Below the pieces are notes generated by a model. The model saw only the letters and a list, made by a program, of their open reading frames with translations, was not told where the DNA came from and searched no databases. From Arion vulgaris (lineage: Eukaryota > Mollusca > Gastropoda > Stylommatophora > Arionidae), in the NCBI GenBank assembly GCA_020796225.1, contig CM036756.1, positions 69,733,043 through 69,797,042 of the forward strand: a stretch of DNA of 64,000 bases. The letters run 5' to 3'. Position 1 is the first letter of the stretch; each line of letters starts with the position of its first letter. Shown piece after piece: positions 45,827 to 56,351 of the stretch. The position numbers and the translations under genes are program-made.

Positions 45827-45879
45827 TAATATTATTAGATAGTGTCAGATAAACCTAGTAAACATAATCATGACGACCA

Positions 45880-46576
45880 AGAAACACAGAGAAGATGAAC
45901 ATCTATATTTGAATACACAAAAACAAAAATAATGTCAACTGACAAAGCAAAAGGTTCACCTAACATCGAAATAAACAATAAAGAACTCCAATGTGTAGAG
46001 AGCTACGAATACCTGGGCTTAATAATTAACAATAACGGTGACTGCTCCAAAGAGATATCAAGAAGATTGGCAATAGCAATCAAGAAGTTAAACACAATGA
46101 AGAACATGTGGCAAAGCACCAGCAAGATATTAAAATTAAAAATATTGAGAATATGCATTTTTCCAGTGACTACTTATGGTTGTGAATCATGGACCATTAC
46201 ACAAAAAACAAGAACGAAAATCCAGTCCTTCGAAACTAAATGCTACAGAAAGATCCTACGAATACCATGGACAGAAAAAGAAAGAACACTGGTGTCCTGA
46301 AAGAACTAAATGTTAAAGAGAATTGACTGATAAACAACATACTATACAGAAAAATTACATACTTTGGTCACATCAAGCGTCACGATAGCCTGGAACGAAT
46401 AATACTAGAGGGCAGGGTCCCAGGACGCAGATGCAGACCAAGAAGAAAATGGCTACAAGATATTAAAGAAACCATGAATATGACATCGACGAAGTGGGTG
46501 AACTGGCAAGAGACAGAGTGAATTTCAGATGCGCTGCAAAGAGAGGAACGTCCTATAAAGGATACGCCCCTTGATA
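45880..46576 (+). mobile_element. NLR2 LINE, RT C-terminal half
   Basis: A 122-residue open frame (45932-46300) reads YEYLGLIINNNGDCSKEI, TYGCESWTITQKT and FETKCYRKILRIPW. After a frame break come NILYRKITYFGHIKRH and EGRVPGRR, then the NLR2 3' end CCTATAAAGGATACGCCCC. The RT catalytic core is missing (5'-truncated). The GAT tail of other copies is replaced by an abrupt join to SINE-G at 46577. Confidence 0.85.
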
Positions 46577-46635
46577 ACAGTGGTTCTATTCTTTACATCC
46601 CAAATTTAGGCCCCGGTAACCACTCGGCGAGGTTA
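46577..46635 (-). mobile_element. SINE-G 5' fragment (minus)
   Basis: AACAGTGGTTCTATTCTTTA and GGTAACCACTCGGC match the 5' 58 bases of SINE-G in reverse. Losing the 3' rather than the 5' part is unusual for a retrocopy, so insertion or deletion by the adjacent NLR2 is likely. Confidence 0.75.
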
Positions 46636-46718
46636 GGATTGCTTGTTCACCTTTATAATGGGTGTGGCTAAAACAGATTTATTTTTGCATGATCTCCTGT
46701 ATTGGACATTGTAATGCA

Positions 46719-47012
46719 GAACAAACAGAATGTACTTTGTTGTGGATGAATACAAGAGAAGCATATATTAATCATATCTTCTAATATATCATTCATCGTC
46801 TACTTATGCTATTAGTGACGGAGAGAGATATTTTGATAGAATATGAATAAAGAAGTGAGTAGTAGAACAAACAGAATGTACTTTGTTGTGGATGAATACA
46901 AGAGAAGTACTCGTATCTATTAATCATATCTTCTAATATATCATTTGTCGTCTACTTATGCTATTAGTAACAGAGAGATATTTTCATAGAATATGAATAA
47001 AGAAGTGAGTAG
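46719..47012. repeat. Tandem duplication of about 145 bp, two copies
   Basis: AGAACAAACAGAATGTACTT starts both copies (46719 and 46864); both end GAATAAAGAAGTGAGTAG. A handful of substitutions and small indels separate them. Confidence 0.92.
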
Positions 47013-47019
47013 GATGAGA

Positions 47020-47555
47020 TATGAAAGACTAACAACATCAAAAATAGAAATGTTTTTATATATTCATTATTTACTTGTGTTGGAGGAAGAACCATTGGAA
47101 AACAAGGAAATCTTGTATAGACAGAAGTACCGGTCTAGTTGTCGCCAGGCTCTATGCATGAGGTGGGCAACCTTTTATATGCCAGGGACCGGGGCTGAAA
47201 CGCATGAGCAGTCTGAGCGTCTGATACTCTTACATATTTGGGATCTTCCACAATTTACGTAATTTGTATGATCACAATAATATAACGTAGAAAATATATT
47301 ATTTTTGGAAAGTAGAGGACAGGATTGAAAGAGATATAGAGGAGAGAGTGGAAATAGAGTGAGATAGCAAGTGAAATAAACAATACATTATAAATAAGTA
47401 GATTACAAATTTTATGAGAAAATTGTTTTTGAATTTGATGTAAACAAACCTGTCAAAATGTGGTAGAGATTAACTAACTTCGATTATCAATGGATTCGCA
47501 AGATTAAAGCAATGTTATCGCGATATACAATTAAGACATAGTCTACTGTCCATCT
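47020..47555. other. No gene recognised
   Basis: GAGGTGGGCAACCTTTTATA at 47160-47179 is reminiscent of one end of some hAT elements, but no matching second end was found. Confidence 0.35.
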
Positions 47556-47559
47556 TTCT

Positions 47560-47885
47560 TTATGTGTCAGTGCGAAGTCTGGACATCGAACGATAGAATA
47601 AAACTAGTCACAAACAGAGATCAAGTGTCTACGCAGAGTTTTATGAGTATCAAGAACAGATCGGTTTAGACATGAAGACATCAGGAAAAACGTGGGTACA
47701 ACATCAGTACCGAACTTCATCAAGAAACAATAAATTAAATGGTTCTGCCACATAAGTAGATTACCAAAACACAGTACACCAATGTTACTCCGATATAGTG
47801 GATACAAAACAAAAGGTCGTCGACGCCAAAGGGGGAACTCAGAAATACAAAAAAAGGCTATTTATGAATCAAACACACCAGTCGT
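47560..47885 (+). mobile_element. NLR3-related LINE relic (plus)
   Basis: A plus frame with stops reads IKCLRRVL, VSRTDRFRHEDIRKNVGTTS, FIKKQ-stop-IKWFCHISRLP and MLLRYSGYKTKGRR. This is the same part of the same family as 3340-3571, in the opposite orientation. Confidence 0.8.
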
Positions 47886-48013
47886 TTCTAGAAATGTCTT
47901 CATATCATGATACTGTGAGATAAAACAGGATTAGAGAACAGGAAAAAAAGAGTGTTAATTGTTTCACCTGTTCTCATCATATTCAATTGCATCCAACATT
48001 TTATGACTGCTCT

Positions 48014-48272
48014 CCTTCTCCTTCTTCTTTGCGTTCCTTCTTTACGACCAATTTTAATCTCTCTTTGTGATGTGTTTGATCTTTGCCAAGAACGTGTATA
48101 CGTTGCATATTGGTTTGTAGGCCCCTAAACGTATAGACTTCTTCTACACATTTAGAACATGCGCATTCGATTTCAGCCAAACCTCCATACTCGCCTCTTA
48201 CGATATCCGTGGCAGGTAACAGTGGTTATATTCTTTACACCCCAAATTTGGGCCCCGGTAACCACTCGGGCA
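48014..48272 (-). mobile_element. SINE-G, full length with exact TSD (minus)
   Basis: TSD ATGACTGCTCT at 48003-48013 and 48273-48283. On the minus strand the element starts TGCCCGAGTGGTTACC, a 10-of-11 fit to the A box, and ends GCAAAGAAGAAGG. This gives the cleanest limits: 259 bases. Confidence 0.92.
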
Positions 48273-48283
48273 ATGACTGCTCT

Positions 48284-48530
48284 AATCACGAAAGGTAATA
48301 TGTAAATCTGTTTTCAAAATGTTTTTTTTATCCAAGTTGTTTAATTCATTTTAAGTTAATAATTTATGACGTTTCACGCAATTTACATTTGTGTACAGCG
48401 TCACATTAATTTGTGTTGTGACTCTCGGTATCATGTCTTGTCTTGTCCACAAGAAACGTGAATCTGGAAAATATGTGGATAAATGATGCCGTGTATCAGG
48501 AGAGTTAGAGTGTGTGTTTATAAGTTCATA
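48284..48530. other. No feature recognised
   Basis: Short unique spacer before the 26-bp array. Confidence 0.4.
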
Positions 48531-48532
48531 CT

Positions 48533-49195
48533 TGTTTATGAGAAGCAGTGTGTACATATGTCGGAGAAACAGTGTGCATATGTGCGTGTGAACAAGAGTG
48601 TATTTGTATGTGTGAAACACAGTGTGTATGCGTGGTAGACACAGAAAATGTATGTGAGAATATAAGAGTGTATGTGTGTGGGAGAAATCAAGTGTATATG
48701 TGTGGGAGAAATAAAATGTACATTTGTTTTGGAGAAGCAGTGTGTATATATGTCTGGGAGAAGCAGTGTGTATGTATGTCTGGGAGAAGCAGTGTGTATA
48801 TATGTCTGGGAAAAGCAGTGTGTATGTATGTATGGGAAAAGCAGTGTGTATATATGTCTGGGAAAAGCAGTGTGTATATATGTATGGGAAAAGCAGTGTG
48901 TATATATGTCTGGGAGAAGCAGTGTGTATATATGTCTGGGAGAAGCAGTGTGTATGTATGTCTGGGAGAAGCAGTGTGTATATATGTATGGGGGAAGCAG
49001 TGTGTATATATGTCTGGGAGAAGCAGTGTGTATATATGTCTGGGAGAAGCAGTGTGTATATATGTATGGGGGAAGCAGTGTGTATATATGTCTGGGAGAA
49101 GCAGTGTGTATATATGTCTGGGAGAAGCAGTGTGTATATATGTATGGGAGAAGCAGTGTGTATGTATGTGTGGGAGAAATTGAATGTATATGAAT
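48533..49195. repeat. 26-bp minisatellite, about 25 copies
   Basis: Unit GAGAAGCAGTGTGTATATAT plus GTCTGG; variants have GTATGT and GGAAAAGC. The period is not divisible by three and the unit lacks stops on both strands, so five overlapping frames of 157-320 residues appear. None is a gene. Confidence 0.96.
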
Positions 49196-49336
49196 GAAAG
49201 ACAAAAAGTGTTTTGTTGGAGAATGCAAGAGTGTATGTGTTGAAGAAAACCGTAGTGGCTGCATATCCATACGAGTACGTCTGAAAAATAAAGTATAAAC
49301 AACAGACGATCAAGAAGATTGAATATATATATATAT

Positions 49337-50172
49337 TGTGAGCGTCTGTAGATTAAGCGCTAGTGAACTCGATCACAGCCAAAGCATGCCTGGTTCAAAT
49401 TCTGCGGCGGGCAAGTTTAGAAAAGATTAGTTCCCTTGGATTTTTACGAACGATTAAAATAGACCACCGTTCAGAAAGTAATGACAAACTAAATTGTCGA
49501 TGTTTTATTTCCAAGTGGAATATGTAATTGGCTGTCCACTCTTGCCGTTAAGTGTAGGGATGGAAGCTTTAATTTGCGTTCTAGGGCCAGATGAGTCGTC
49601 CTTGTTATGTTGTATCCGTGTTTATGTAGTGTGGTCTTGATATTGTCTATCCATCTTTTCCTTAGTCTTCCCTTAGCTCTAGTACCCGATCTCTTTTATT
49701 GTATGCTGTTATTGGTGGTTGGTTGTATTTCATTCTCATTAAATGTCCAAACCACTGCATTGTTGACTTTCAATGTATTCAGTGCATGAAATTATACCCA
49801 CTCTGCTTCTGATGTCCTCATTTCGTAGTCTGTCTTTTCTGGTGACTCACACTGCCTTCCTCAAACATTTCATTTCACACGTGGTGAGTTTTCTGTGATG
49901 TGTTGCTGTAAGAGATCAAATTTAGCACTGGTAACAAAGTGTTGGTAGGAAAATACTTTTTTGTATCATCTGTCTTTTCACTTCCATCTTGATCTTTGGG
50001 TGTTGTAGTAATGGTGCCAGCTGGTAGGTCACTGAATTTGCTTTATGACACCTTGTCTCTATTTCTAAAGACAAACTACTTATCCTAGAAGTGGTGCCTA
50101 GAAAATCGACGACTCGTTTACTGTTGTTGACTGCTAAGTCCTGTAAAGGATATGCCACGATTTTCATTTTAC
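49337..50172 (+). mobile_element. SINE-A split by an NLR3 insertion
   Basis: The 5' part, 49337-49490, has a tRNA-like head (CCTGGTTCAAATTCTGC as B box region) and CCGTTCAGAAAGTAATGACA. The 3' part, 50070-50172, has AAGTGGTGCCTAGAAAATCG and GTCCTGTAAAGGATATGCCA. GACAAACT is present at both break points. Confidence 0.85.
49491..50069 (-). mobile_element. NLR3 LINE inserted into SINE-A
   Basis: On the minus strand: EIETRCHKANSVTYQLAPLL, then FLPTLCYQC, then NLR3 C-terminal blocks and the 3' end at 49491. TSD GACAAACT at 49483-49490 and 50070-50077. The 106-residue minus frame 50242-49922 is a chance SINE/LINE chimera. Confidence 0.85.
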
Positions 50173-50177
50173 ATCTA

Positions 50178-50355
50178 TAAATATAAATATATATATATAT
50201 ATACACACACACAAACATAAAGAGAAATGGATAGAGAGACAAGGTTTAGAAAACTTCGTAAGATATTACAATAAAGAATACTTGCCACAGCTCTACAGCA
50301 AAGATGCATCGCTAGATCTACAGTATTAATGTTCCTGTTCCTATCTTTGTTACTT

Positions 50356-50392
<37 letters not shown>
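50178..50392. repeat. AT/AC microsatellites
   Basis: TATATATATATATACACACAC near 50190-50212 and ATATATATATATATATATA near 50362-50388 (each given in part). Simple sequence. Confidence 0.9.
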
Positions 50393-50399
50393 CAAACAC

Positions 50400-51025
50400 A
50401 CATATACATATTCACACAAAGTCCGATTACTTGCCCTTTAACTTGTATATATGCGTCTCTCGTTGCTGGAGTCACAGCCATGTGTGTGGGCGCTCGAAAC
50501 TTGATTGCAATCATTTCAACCTAAACCTAAGTAGGAATCTCACATCTATGATGTGTCTGAATCAGACAAATAAATATATCTCGTGTATGCTGAAACAATA
50601 TTGTAATGTTCATGGCAGCTATCTCTTTTAATGCTATTATTATCTACGATTTAAGATTATAGCTTTCTTGTAGCGTGTATGTGTTGATCTTTGTATTCCT
50701 TCAAAAGTAGCATTGTTTATTCACACTGTGTTATTGAGGATGATTTTTACATGTCTGCGTTCCACAAAGTTATCTGTGTCATCATATGCAAACGTTGTAA
50801 TAAGACGTATATAGACGAAACTGGCAAGAAGATAAGTATTATCAACATGTACGCGATATACGGAAATGTTATGTTACCCTTTAGTCATTCATTTCAATGG
50901 CACTAACTATTCAGGTCACAACGATTCGTTTGTGTTTCTCTGAAGATAAGAGTCAATTTGCCTTTGAATATTACTATTCAATTTTCCTATCTGTATATGA
51001 TTCCTTGCGGTCTCTTGGACTCAAC
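50400..51025. other. No gene recognised
   Basis: Short frames without motifs (100 residues plus at 50329, 71 residues plus at 50691). Confidence 0.4.
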
Positions 51026-51029
51026 ACAT

Positions 51030-51745
51030 TGTCTATTGTCTATTCCCAGGTAGAATATGTAGTTGGCTGTCCACTCTTGCCACTCTTGCGTAGGGATGGG
51101 AGTTTTAATTTGCGTTCTAGTGCCGGATGAGTCGCCCTTGTTGTATTATATCCGTGTTTATGTAGTGTGGTCTTGATATTGTCTATTCACCTTTTTCGTG
51201 GTCTTCCCTTAGCTCTAGTATCCGATCTCTTTTTATTGTATGCTGTTATTGGTGGTTGGTTGTATTTCCTTCTCATTAAATGTCCAAACTACTGCATTTG
51301 TTATCTTTCGATGTATTCGGTGCATGAAATTATGCCCACTCTGCTTCTGATGTCCTCATTTCGTAGTCTATCTTTCCTGGTGACTCCCACTGCCTTCCAC
51401 AAGCATTTCATTTCACAAGTGGTGAGCTTTCTGTGGTGTGTTATTGCCAGAGACCAAGTTTGGTACTGGTAACAACGTGATGGTAGGAAAATATTTTTTA
51501 TCATCTGTCTTTTCACTTCCATCTTGATCTTTGAGTGTTGTAGTAATGGTGCCAGCTGGTAGGTCACTGCATTTGCTTTTGACACCTTGTCTCTATTTCT
51601 CTATAGAGTTTTCCGACCTCTGTGAAAATGCTACTTAAATATTTGAATTCAGAAACTTGCTTTACTCTGGTGTTGTCTATTTGTATGTTTGCTTGGCTTG
51701 GTGTTCTGCTGATTTTCATGGTAAAAAGGCAGAGAAAGATTATAA
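51030..51745 (-). mobile_element. NLR3 LINE 3' region (minus), longest copy
   Basis: Right to left: KISRTPSQANIQIDNTRVKQ, FKYLSSIFTEVGKLYREIET, NAVTYQLAPLL, KRQMIKNIFLPSRCYQYQTW, MKCLWKAVGVTRKDRLRNED and, in broken frames, the C-terminal basic block. The two main frames (51797-51564 and 51585-51301) join through a frameshift near 51570. Top-strand copies of GTCTATTGTCTATTC near 51035 mark the 3' microsatellite end. Confidence 0.85.
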
Positions 51746-51826
51746 TGAGCCAGAAATACTGTGCGTGTTTTAACGCGCAATACACCCCCATCCCCAAAAC
51801 ATTTCTACAAGTTATTTGTTATTATA

Positions 51827-51991
51827 CAGTGGCGGCTCGCGCTCCTTTTTGTTGGGTGGGTCAGGCACAAATTTTCTGGAAAATCATGGTTTTGGGTTAG
51901 GTTATATTTTAATTTATAAAATAATAAATACGTTACACATTATTTTAGGTGGGGCCCGGTCCCACTGGCCCTTAATGATGAGTCGCCACTG
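51827..51991 (-). mobile_element. hATm1 MITE, copy 5
   Basis: CAGTGGCGGCTCGCGCTCC to GAGTCGCCACTG, 165 bases, exact TSD TTATTATA. Confidence 0.94.
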
Positions 51992-51999
51992 TTATTATA

Positions 52000-52630
52000 T
52001 ATAGTCCCCTTTGTTTCATAGTTGACACTAGAAACATGTTCAACAATATATGTCTACATCTGCAGGAAAACAACAACAACAACAAACCTCTCAATGACAG
52101 AATCACAATTTCGATTTTAACAGAAATTATTACGTTATTCCTAAAGAAAAACAACAAGTTATTTTTTTTTTTAATCGTAGTGTGAATGCACACAATTCTT
52201 TATGATTCTTTGTGAGTTCATCGTTGCTGGCGCCATCATTCTTACATCCAGCTTGGCCGGTGAATGCTTCTTCTTCTTTTATTTCATGTTTCTAAAGCAC
52301 TCAAACAATGAACGCTAGAATGTTCAAACAGGATTGATACGTGTTCATTAGCCATAACTTCCTAAAATGCGTTTAACGATTATCTCAAGCTTAACTTGGG
52401 TCATTGATTCGAAATCTGGGTTAGCTGCACGCGCTGTGTAGACTCGCCTTTCTACTTTGAAAAGCGAACCGTGAATAATTATTTCTAGTAATCCGTTAAT
52501 ATTTTTGTTAATTTTAAATGTTAATGTTCTCCTTGCTTTTGTTAACTTTTCTGATTTATATGTATGTGACTGATATGATAGCAAAACGTGTGTATTAATG
52601 AGTTGAGTAATGATTATCTTGTGGGTATCT
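52000..52630. other. No gene recognised
   Basis: AT-rich; short minus frames only. Confidence 0.4.
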
Positions 52631-52635
52631 TATAT

Positions 52636-53032
52636 AGTAGACGGCTGTGGCTTAGAGGTCATCATCATCAAGGTGCGTATCCTTTATAGGACGTTGCTCT
52701 CTTTGCAGCACATCTGAAACTCACTCTGTCTCTAGCCAGTTCACCCACTTCGTTGATGGTCATATTCATGGTTTCTATAATATCTTGTAGCCATCTTCTT
52801 CTTGACTCAGAAGTAGTGAGCTCAATTATAACCCAGAAGTACTTGGTTTTAACTCCCCGTCATTTTGGAAGCACATTTGTTCCCCTCGGTTCTAACGAAC
52901 GGTAAAAATAGACCTCACCGTTCAGAAAGCACTGGTACACTACTGAGCGTATAAGTGACGCCTAGGAAATCAACGACTTGTTTACTCTGGTTAATGGCAA
53001 CGTCCTGTCAAGGATATGTTACGATATTCATT
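52636..53032 (+). mobile_element. SINE-A split by an NLR2 insertion
   Basis: Head GGCTGTGGCTTAGAGGT before the break. After it, AAGTACTTGGTTTTAACTCC, CACCGTTCAGAAAGCACTGG, AAGTGACGCCTAGGAAATCA and GTCCTGTCAAGGATATG. Confidence 0.82.
52660..52805 (-). mobile_element. NLR2 3' end inserted into SINE-A
   Basis: Begins CATCATCATCAAGGTGCGTA, the reversed GAT tail plus NLR2 terminus, and runs to CCATCTTCTTCTTG. Flanks CTTAGAGGT (52651-52659) and CTCAGAAGT (52806-52814) match at 7 of 9. Same family and end point as 12210. Confidence 0.85.
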
Positions 53033-53034
53033 CA

Positions 53035-53455
53035 ATGATTATCGTCACATGACGTCATAAAGCATGTATTAATGTAAACAATGTGATTGATATCGGACTA
53101 CATATTTTTTCTTTTTCAAACATAACTAGAGGAGACATTCTTTTTTTTTTAGGACTTCACATAGCAGACTAAACCACGACCTTCTCTATAATGGCCTCAG
53201 CGCAGACGACAATATTGCCATGTGACGTCACAGGCTGAGGCGGTGTATTCTCACAGACTAACTATTGTCTTTTACTATTGGAAAACGACGATCTAGACAA
53301 TACATCTTGCAGATGTTAGAAACTTATTGTTGGATGCATATGTGTATTACAGAAGATGTTTTCTGATGAGTAGCTATAGTTGTTGCTCTCACATACTATT
53401 TTAGTTTAATTTTATACAGAATACTTAGAGTAATTTATATATGATTACTAGTGTA
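53035..53455. other. No gene recognised
   Basis: Unique sequence. Confidence 0.4.
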
Positions 53456-53458
53456 CTT

Positions 53459-53641
53459 ACATCAGCTTATGGTAGTCACTTATCCGTAATCCATGAGTAA
53501 GTAAGTCCCAAGTTTGCACATCATCACAGCTTGATTAGCACATAAACTAACATCAGCTTATGGTAGTCTCTTATCAGTAGTCCATGAGTAAGTAAGTCCC
53601 AAGTTTGCACATCACCACAGCTTGATTAGCACATAAACTAA
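53459..53641. repeat. Tandem duplication of about 89 bp, two copies
   Basis: ACATCAGCTTATGGTAGTC to TGATTAGCACATAAACTAA twice, with three or four differences. Confidence 0.92.
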
Positions 53642-53932
53642 ACAGTATTACACATATATATTTATCTACTACTGAATTTTTGCTACTTTCCTTTTTTGTG
53701 AAGAAGCAGCTTGCTGAACATTCCATTGATAATTCCTTATTTTTCTATAATTGTTGAGGAAAATGTTGGGACTACAGACTAATAAAATATTTCTTTTTTT
53801 AGCTCTGCAGACGCATACAGTACTGTATTATGAGAATTTCAAGTAGCTGGCAGTTAGATGGAGATCAATAGTTTACATGCCAAGTTTTGTTACATTATGT
53901 CGAAGGAGATCAATATTCTACTCAACAACTTT

Positions 53933-54536
53933 CTATGGAAGCTCCTTCAGGTGAACAGTAAAAGACATGTCCTGATCTATTTTAATACTGAGTCCTATAG
54001 CTGGTGCTTCCATGGCTTCAACAATTACAGTATACACTAGAACATATTCCTTGTCTTTACAAATCAGAAGAAACTTTGCATTTAAATTATCTTGTAACCT
54101 TGTTTCATAACTGTACTGAAAAACTTTAAAATCACTGGTCAGATCTAACGCCAGCCAATCTTCAACATTTTTATTATATCTTTCTTGTACTGCTGTAGCT
54201 CGTGCTTGTGGATTCTTACGAAGAACGACAGACGTTTTGATATATAAGATGGAAGGTTAGGAAACACAGTGGGAACAACATCAAGTTTCAAAACTACACA
54301 ACGTCTGGCAATGTGTTCTACACCAATTGTATCTGTATATTTATCTGAACGTATTAAATCTTCTCTAAAATGTTTGATACAACAACACTATGTTTCGTGG
54401 GAAGCCAATCTTGACCTGGAATATTTTTGATCCATTTGTTGCGAATTTCCTGACGATTTTCAGTTGGAACCTTGAATGCGTTAACATAATCTCCCTAGTA
54501 ATTTGATCTACAATTTGGTATACAACACTTTCTAGG
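53933..54536 (-). pseudogene. THAP-type zinc-finger protein, decayed
   Basis: THAP domains are DNA-binding C2CH zinc fingers found in animal regulators and in P-element-like transposases. Reading leftwards from 54528: CCIPNCRSNY, an in-frame TAG, then GDYVNAFKVPTENRQEIRNK and WIKNIPGQDWLPTKHSVV. A one-base frame change near 54378 brings in CIKHFREDLI. Then CVVLKLDVVPTVFPNLPSY, the position of the THAP AVPTIF block. So both Cys, the conserved Trp, the C-x2-H pair and the proline block are present. A second shift near 54240 leads into about 100 uninterrupted residues (KTSVVLRKNPQARATAVQER to SFTVHLKELP) ending at TAG, 53933-53935. The one stop and two shifts mean a pseudogene or consensus errors. 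A splice-acceptor-like ATTATCTTCCTTAG lies just upstream on the minus strand. No start codon is assigned. Confidence 0.7.
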
Positions 54537-54779
54537 TATCGTTATTTTGTTGCTAAGGAAGATAATTATTAAATTATAACTATATAAGTATAATTATACA
54601 ATAATTAACAAACTAACTAACCTGATAGTAGTAATACAGGAGAATAATAATCCGTTTGAAAATTGTCGAACACTCTCATATATCCGCCTCACGTATCCGC
54701 CATTAAAAAGGGTACATTATGGCCAGTTAAATATAGTTGGCCGTGACTAAACAAACACAGACTTTGTATATCTGCTGCT

Positions 54780-54998
54780 CCGCTGTGCTTCTATGGTACG
54801 AGTAAAACAACTATAGAGTATGCTCTACAGAACAGTTCTTTGTGCAAACAGTACAGAACGGATTACTGGCTCAATAGTAAAACACTACACGAGTATAAAC
54901 AACTGTAGAGTATGCTCTATAGAACAGTTCTTTGTGCAAACAGTACAGAACGGATTACTGGCTCAATAGTAAAACACTACACGAGTATAAACAACTTA
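54780..54998. repeat. Tandem duplication of about 92 bp, 2.3 copies
   Basis: GTATGCTCTACAGAACAGTT to ACACTACACGAGTATAAACA occurs twice (54807 and 54899), with two or three differences. A third partial start lies at 54991. Confidence 0.92.
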
Positions 54999-55084
54999 CA
55001 ATGTTTATGTCAGGAAAGTAACTATCAACAAATGTCACTTTGAAATAGGATTCGTCTCAATAGTAAAACTATTGTCAAACTCTC

Positions 55085-55165
55085 CAGATACATGCCATCT
55101 CTGCGAGGACGGAGCCACAATGAGAACTGCAATGAAGTTAATCCTTCACATTTAGATCGTTTAAA
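55085..55165 (+). mobile_element. SINE-C 3' end
   Basis: ATGCCATCTCTGCGAGGACG and GCAATGAAGTTAATCCTTC match the 3' part of SINE-C at 14780-14905. 5'-truncated. Confidence 0.6.
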
Positions 55166-55705
55166 TATGTACATATCAGTATATATATTTGATTGATGGA
55201 GTTATGTACATATCAGCAAATATATTTGATTGAGTTATGCATATCAGCATATATTTGATTGAGTTATATACATATCAGCATATATATTTGATTGATGGAG
55301 TTATGTACATATCAGCATATATATTTGATTGATGGAGTTATGTACATATCAGCAAATATATTTGATTGAGTTATATACATATCAGCATATATATTTGATT
55401 GATGGAGTTATGTACATATCAGCAAATATATTTGATTGAGTTATATACATATCAGCATATATATTTGATTGATGGAGTTATGTACATATCAGCAAATATA
55501 TTTGATTGAGTTATATACATATCAGCATATATATTTGATTGATGGAGTTATGTACATATCAGCAAATATATTTGATTGATGGAGTTATGTACATATCAAC
55601 AAATATATTTAATTGATGGAGTTATGTACATATCAACAAATATATTTGATTGAGTTATGTACATATCAGCAAATATATTTGATTGATGGAGTTATGTACA
55701 CTTGA
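55166..55705. repeat. 33/37-bp minisatellite, about 15 copies
   Basis: Unit TATGTACATATCAGCAAATA plus TATTTGATTGATGGAGT. A short type lacks GATGGA, and long and short types partly alternate. The 105-residue plus frame starting in it (55683-56000) is hydrophobic but has no support as a gene. Confidence 0.95.
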
Positions 55706-55709
55706 AGAA

Positions 55710-56183
55710 GCTTATATTATATCAATGAAAACTCTAGTACTAATAATAGTAAATTCATTTCACAAAACAAAAAATGTCATCTTTGTTTCGCTACTTCTCC
55801 TAACATATATCCTATTTGCTATACATTTAGTCTTTCTTATTTATGCATTCTTTGCTTCAATACACAGCACTCTGCCACCTTTGTTATTGCTGTTGTTATC
55901 AGACCGTGTCAGCAATTATTTCATTTCCTTTTCATTTTCAAAACGTTTTGTCAACAAATGTGATGTTCGCAAACGTTTCGCGTGGACGGACAACTTTTGA
56001 AATAAGATTACAATAATGTGAACTTAAAACAGCATCTTTGAGTATTCAATTTACGGAAATTGTTGGAAAAATATTATCAGCAAGACTTGGAGTGCACAAA
56101 CCTTTGACACCGAAACAAATTTTGTTTATTTAACTAACGAAAATGATATTACAAAAACATTTTTCGTATATGGTTTGATATCC
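55710..56183. other. No gene recognised
   Basis: T-rich; contains the rest of the unsupported frame 55683-56000. Confidence 0.4.
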
Positions 56184-56184
56184 C

Positions 56185-56242
<58 letters not shown>

Positions 56243-56300
56243 CCGTATCATTGCACTTTATCTAATATCCATGTATGTTTCGATCTCTTTCTTAACAAAG
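56184..56300 (-). mobile_element. (GATT)n run, probably the tail of a SINE-D fragment (minus)
   Basis: About 13 GATT units at 56187-56241. They are followed by ATCATTGCACTTTATC and ATCCATGTATGTTTCGATC, which loosely match the reverse complement of the SINE-D 3' end (ATCAATGCACTTCGGTGAG). The microsatellite is certain; the SINE-D link is tentative. Confidence 0.45.
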
Positions 56301-56351
56301 AAAGTTTCAGCGACAGTGTACAAACCCTGAAGTACCAACGATGGTTCCCAT

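Noticed and set aside
47160..47225. GAGGTGGGCAACCTTTT as a hAT end
   Set aside because: Only one end is visible and no 8-bp duplication could be placed.
48351..49313. Frames of 157-320 residues on both strands
   Set aside because: Created by the 26-bp minisatellite, whose unit lacks stops on both strands.
55683..56000. 105-residue hydrophobic plus frame resembling a membrane protein
   Set aside because: Begins inside a minisatellite unit and continues in T-rich DNA; no motif, acceptor site or homologous copy.
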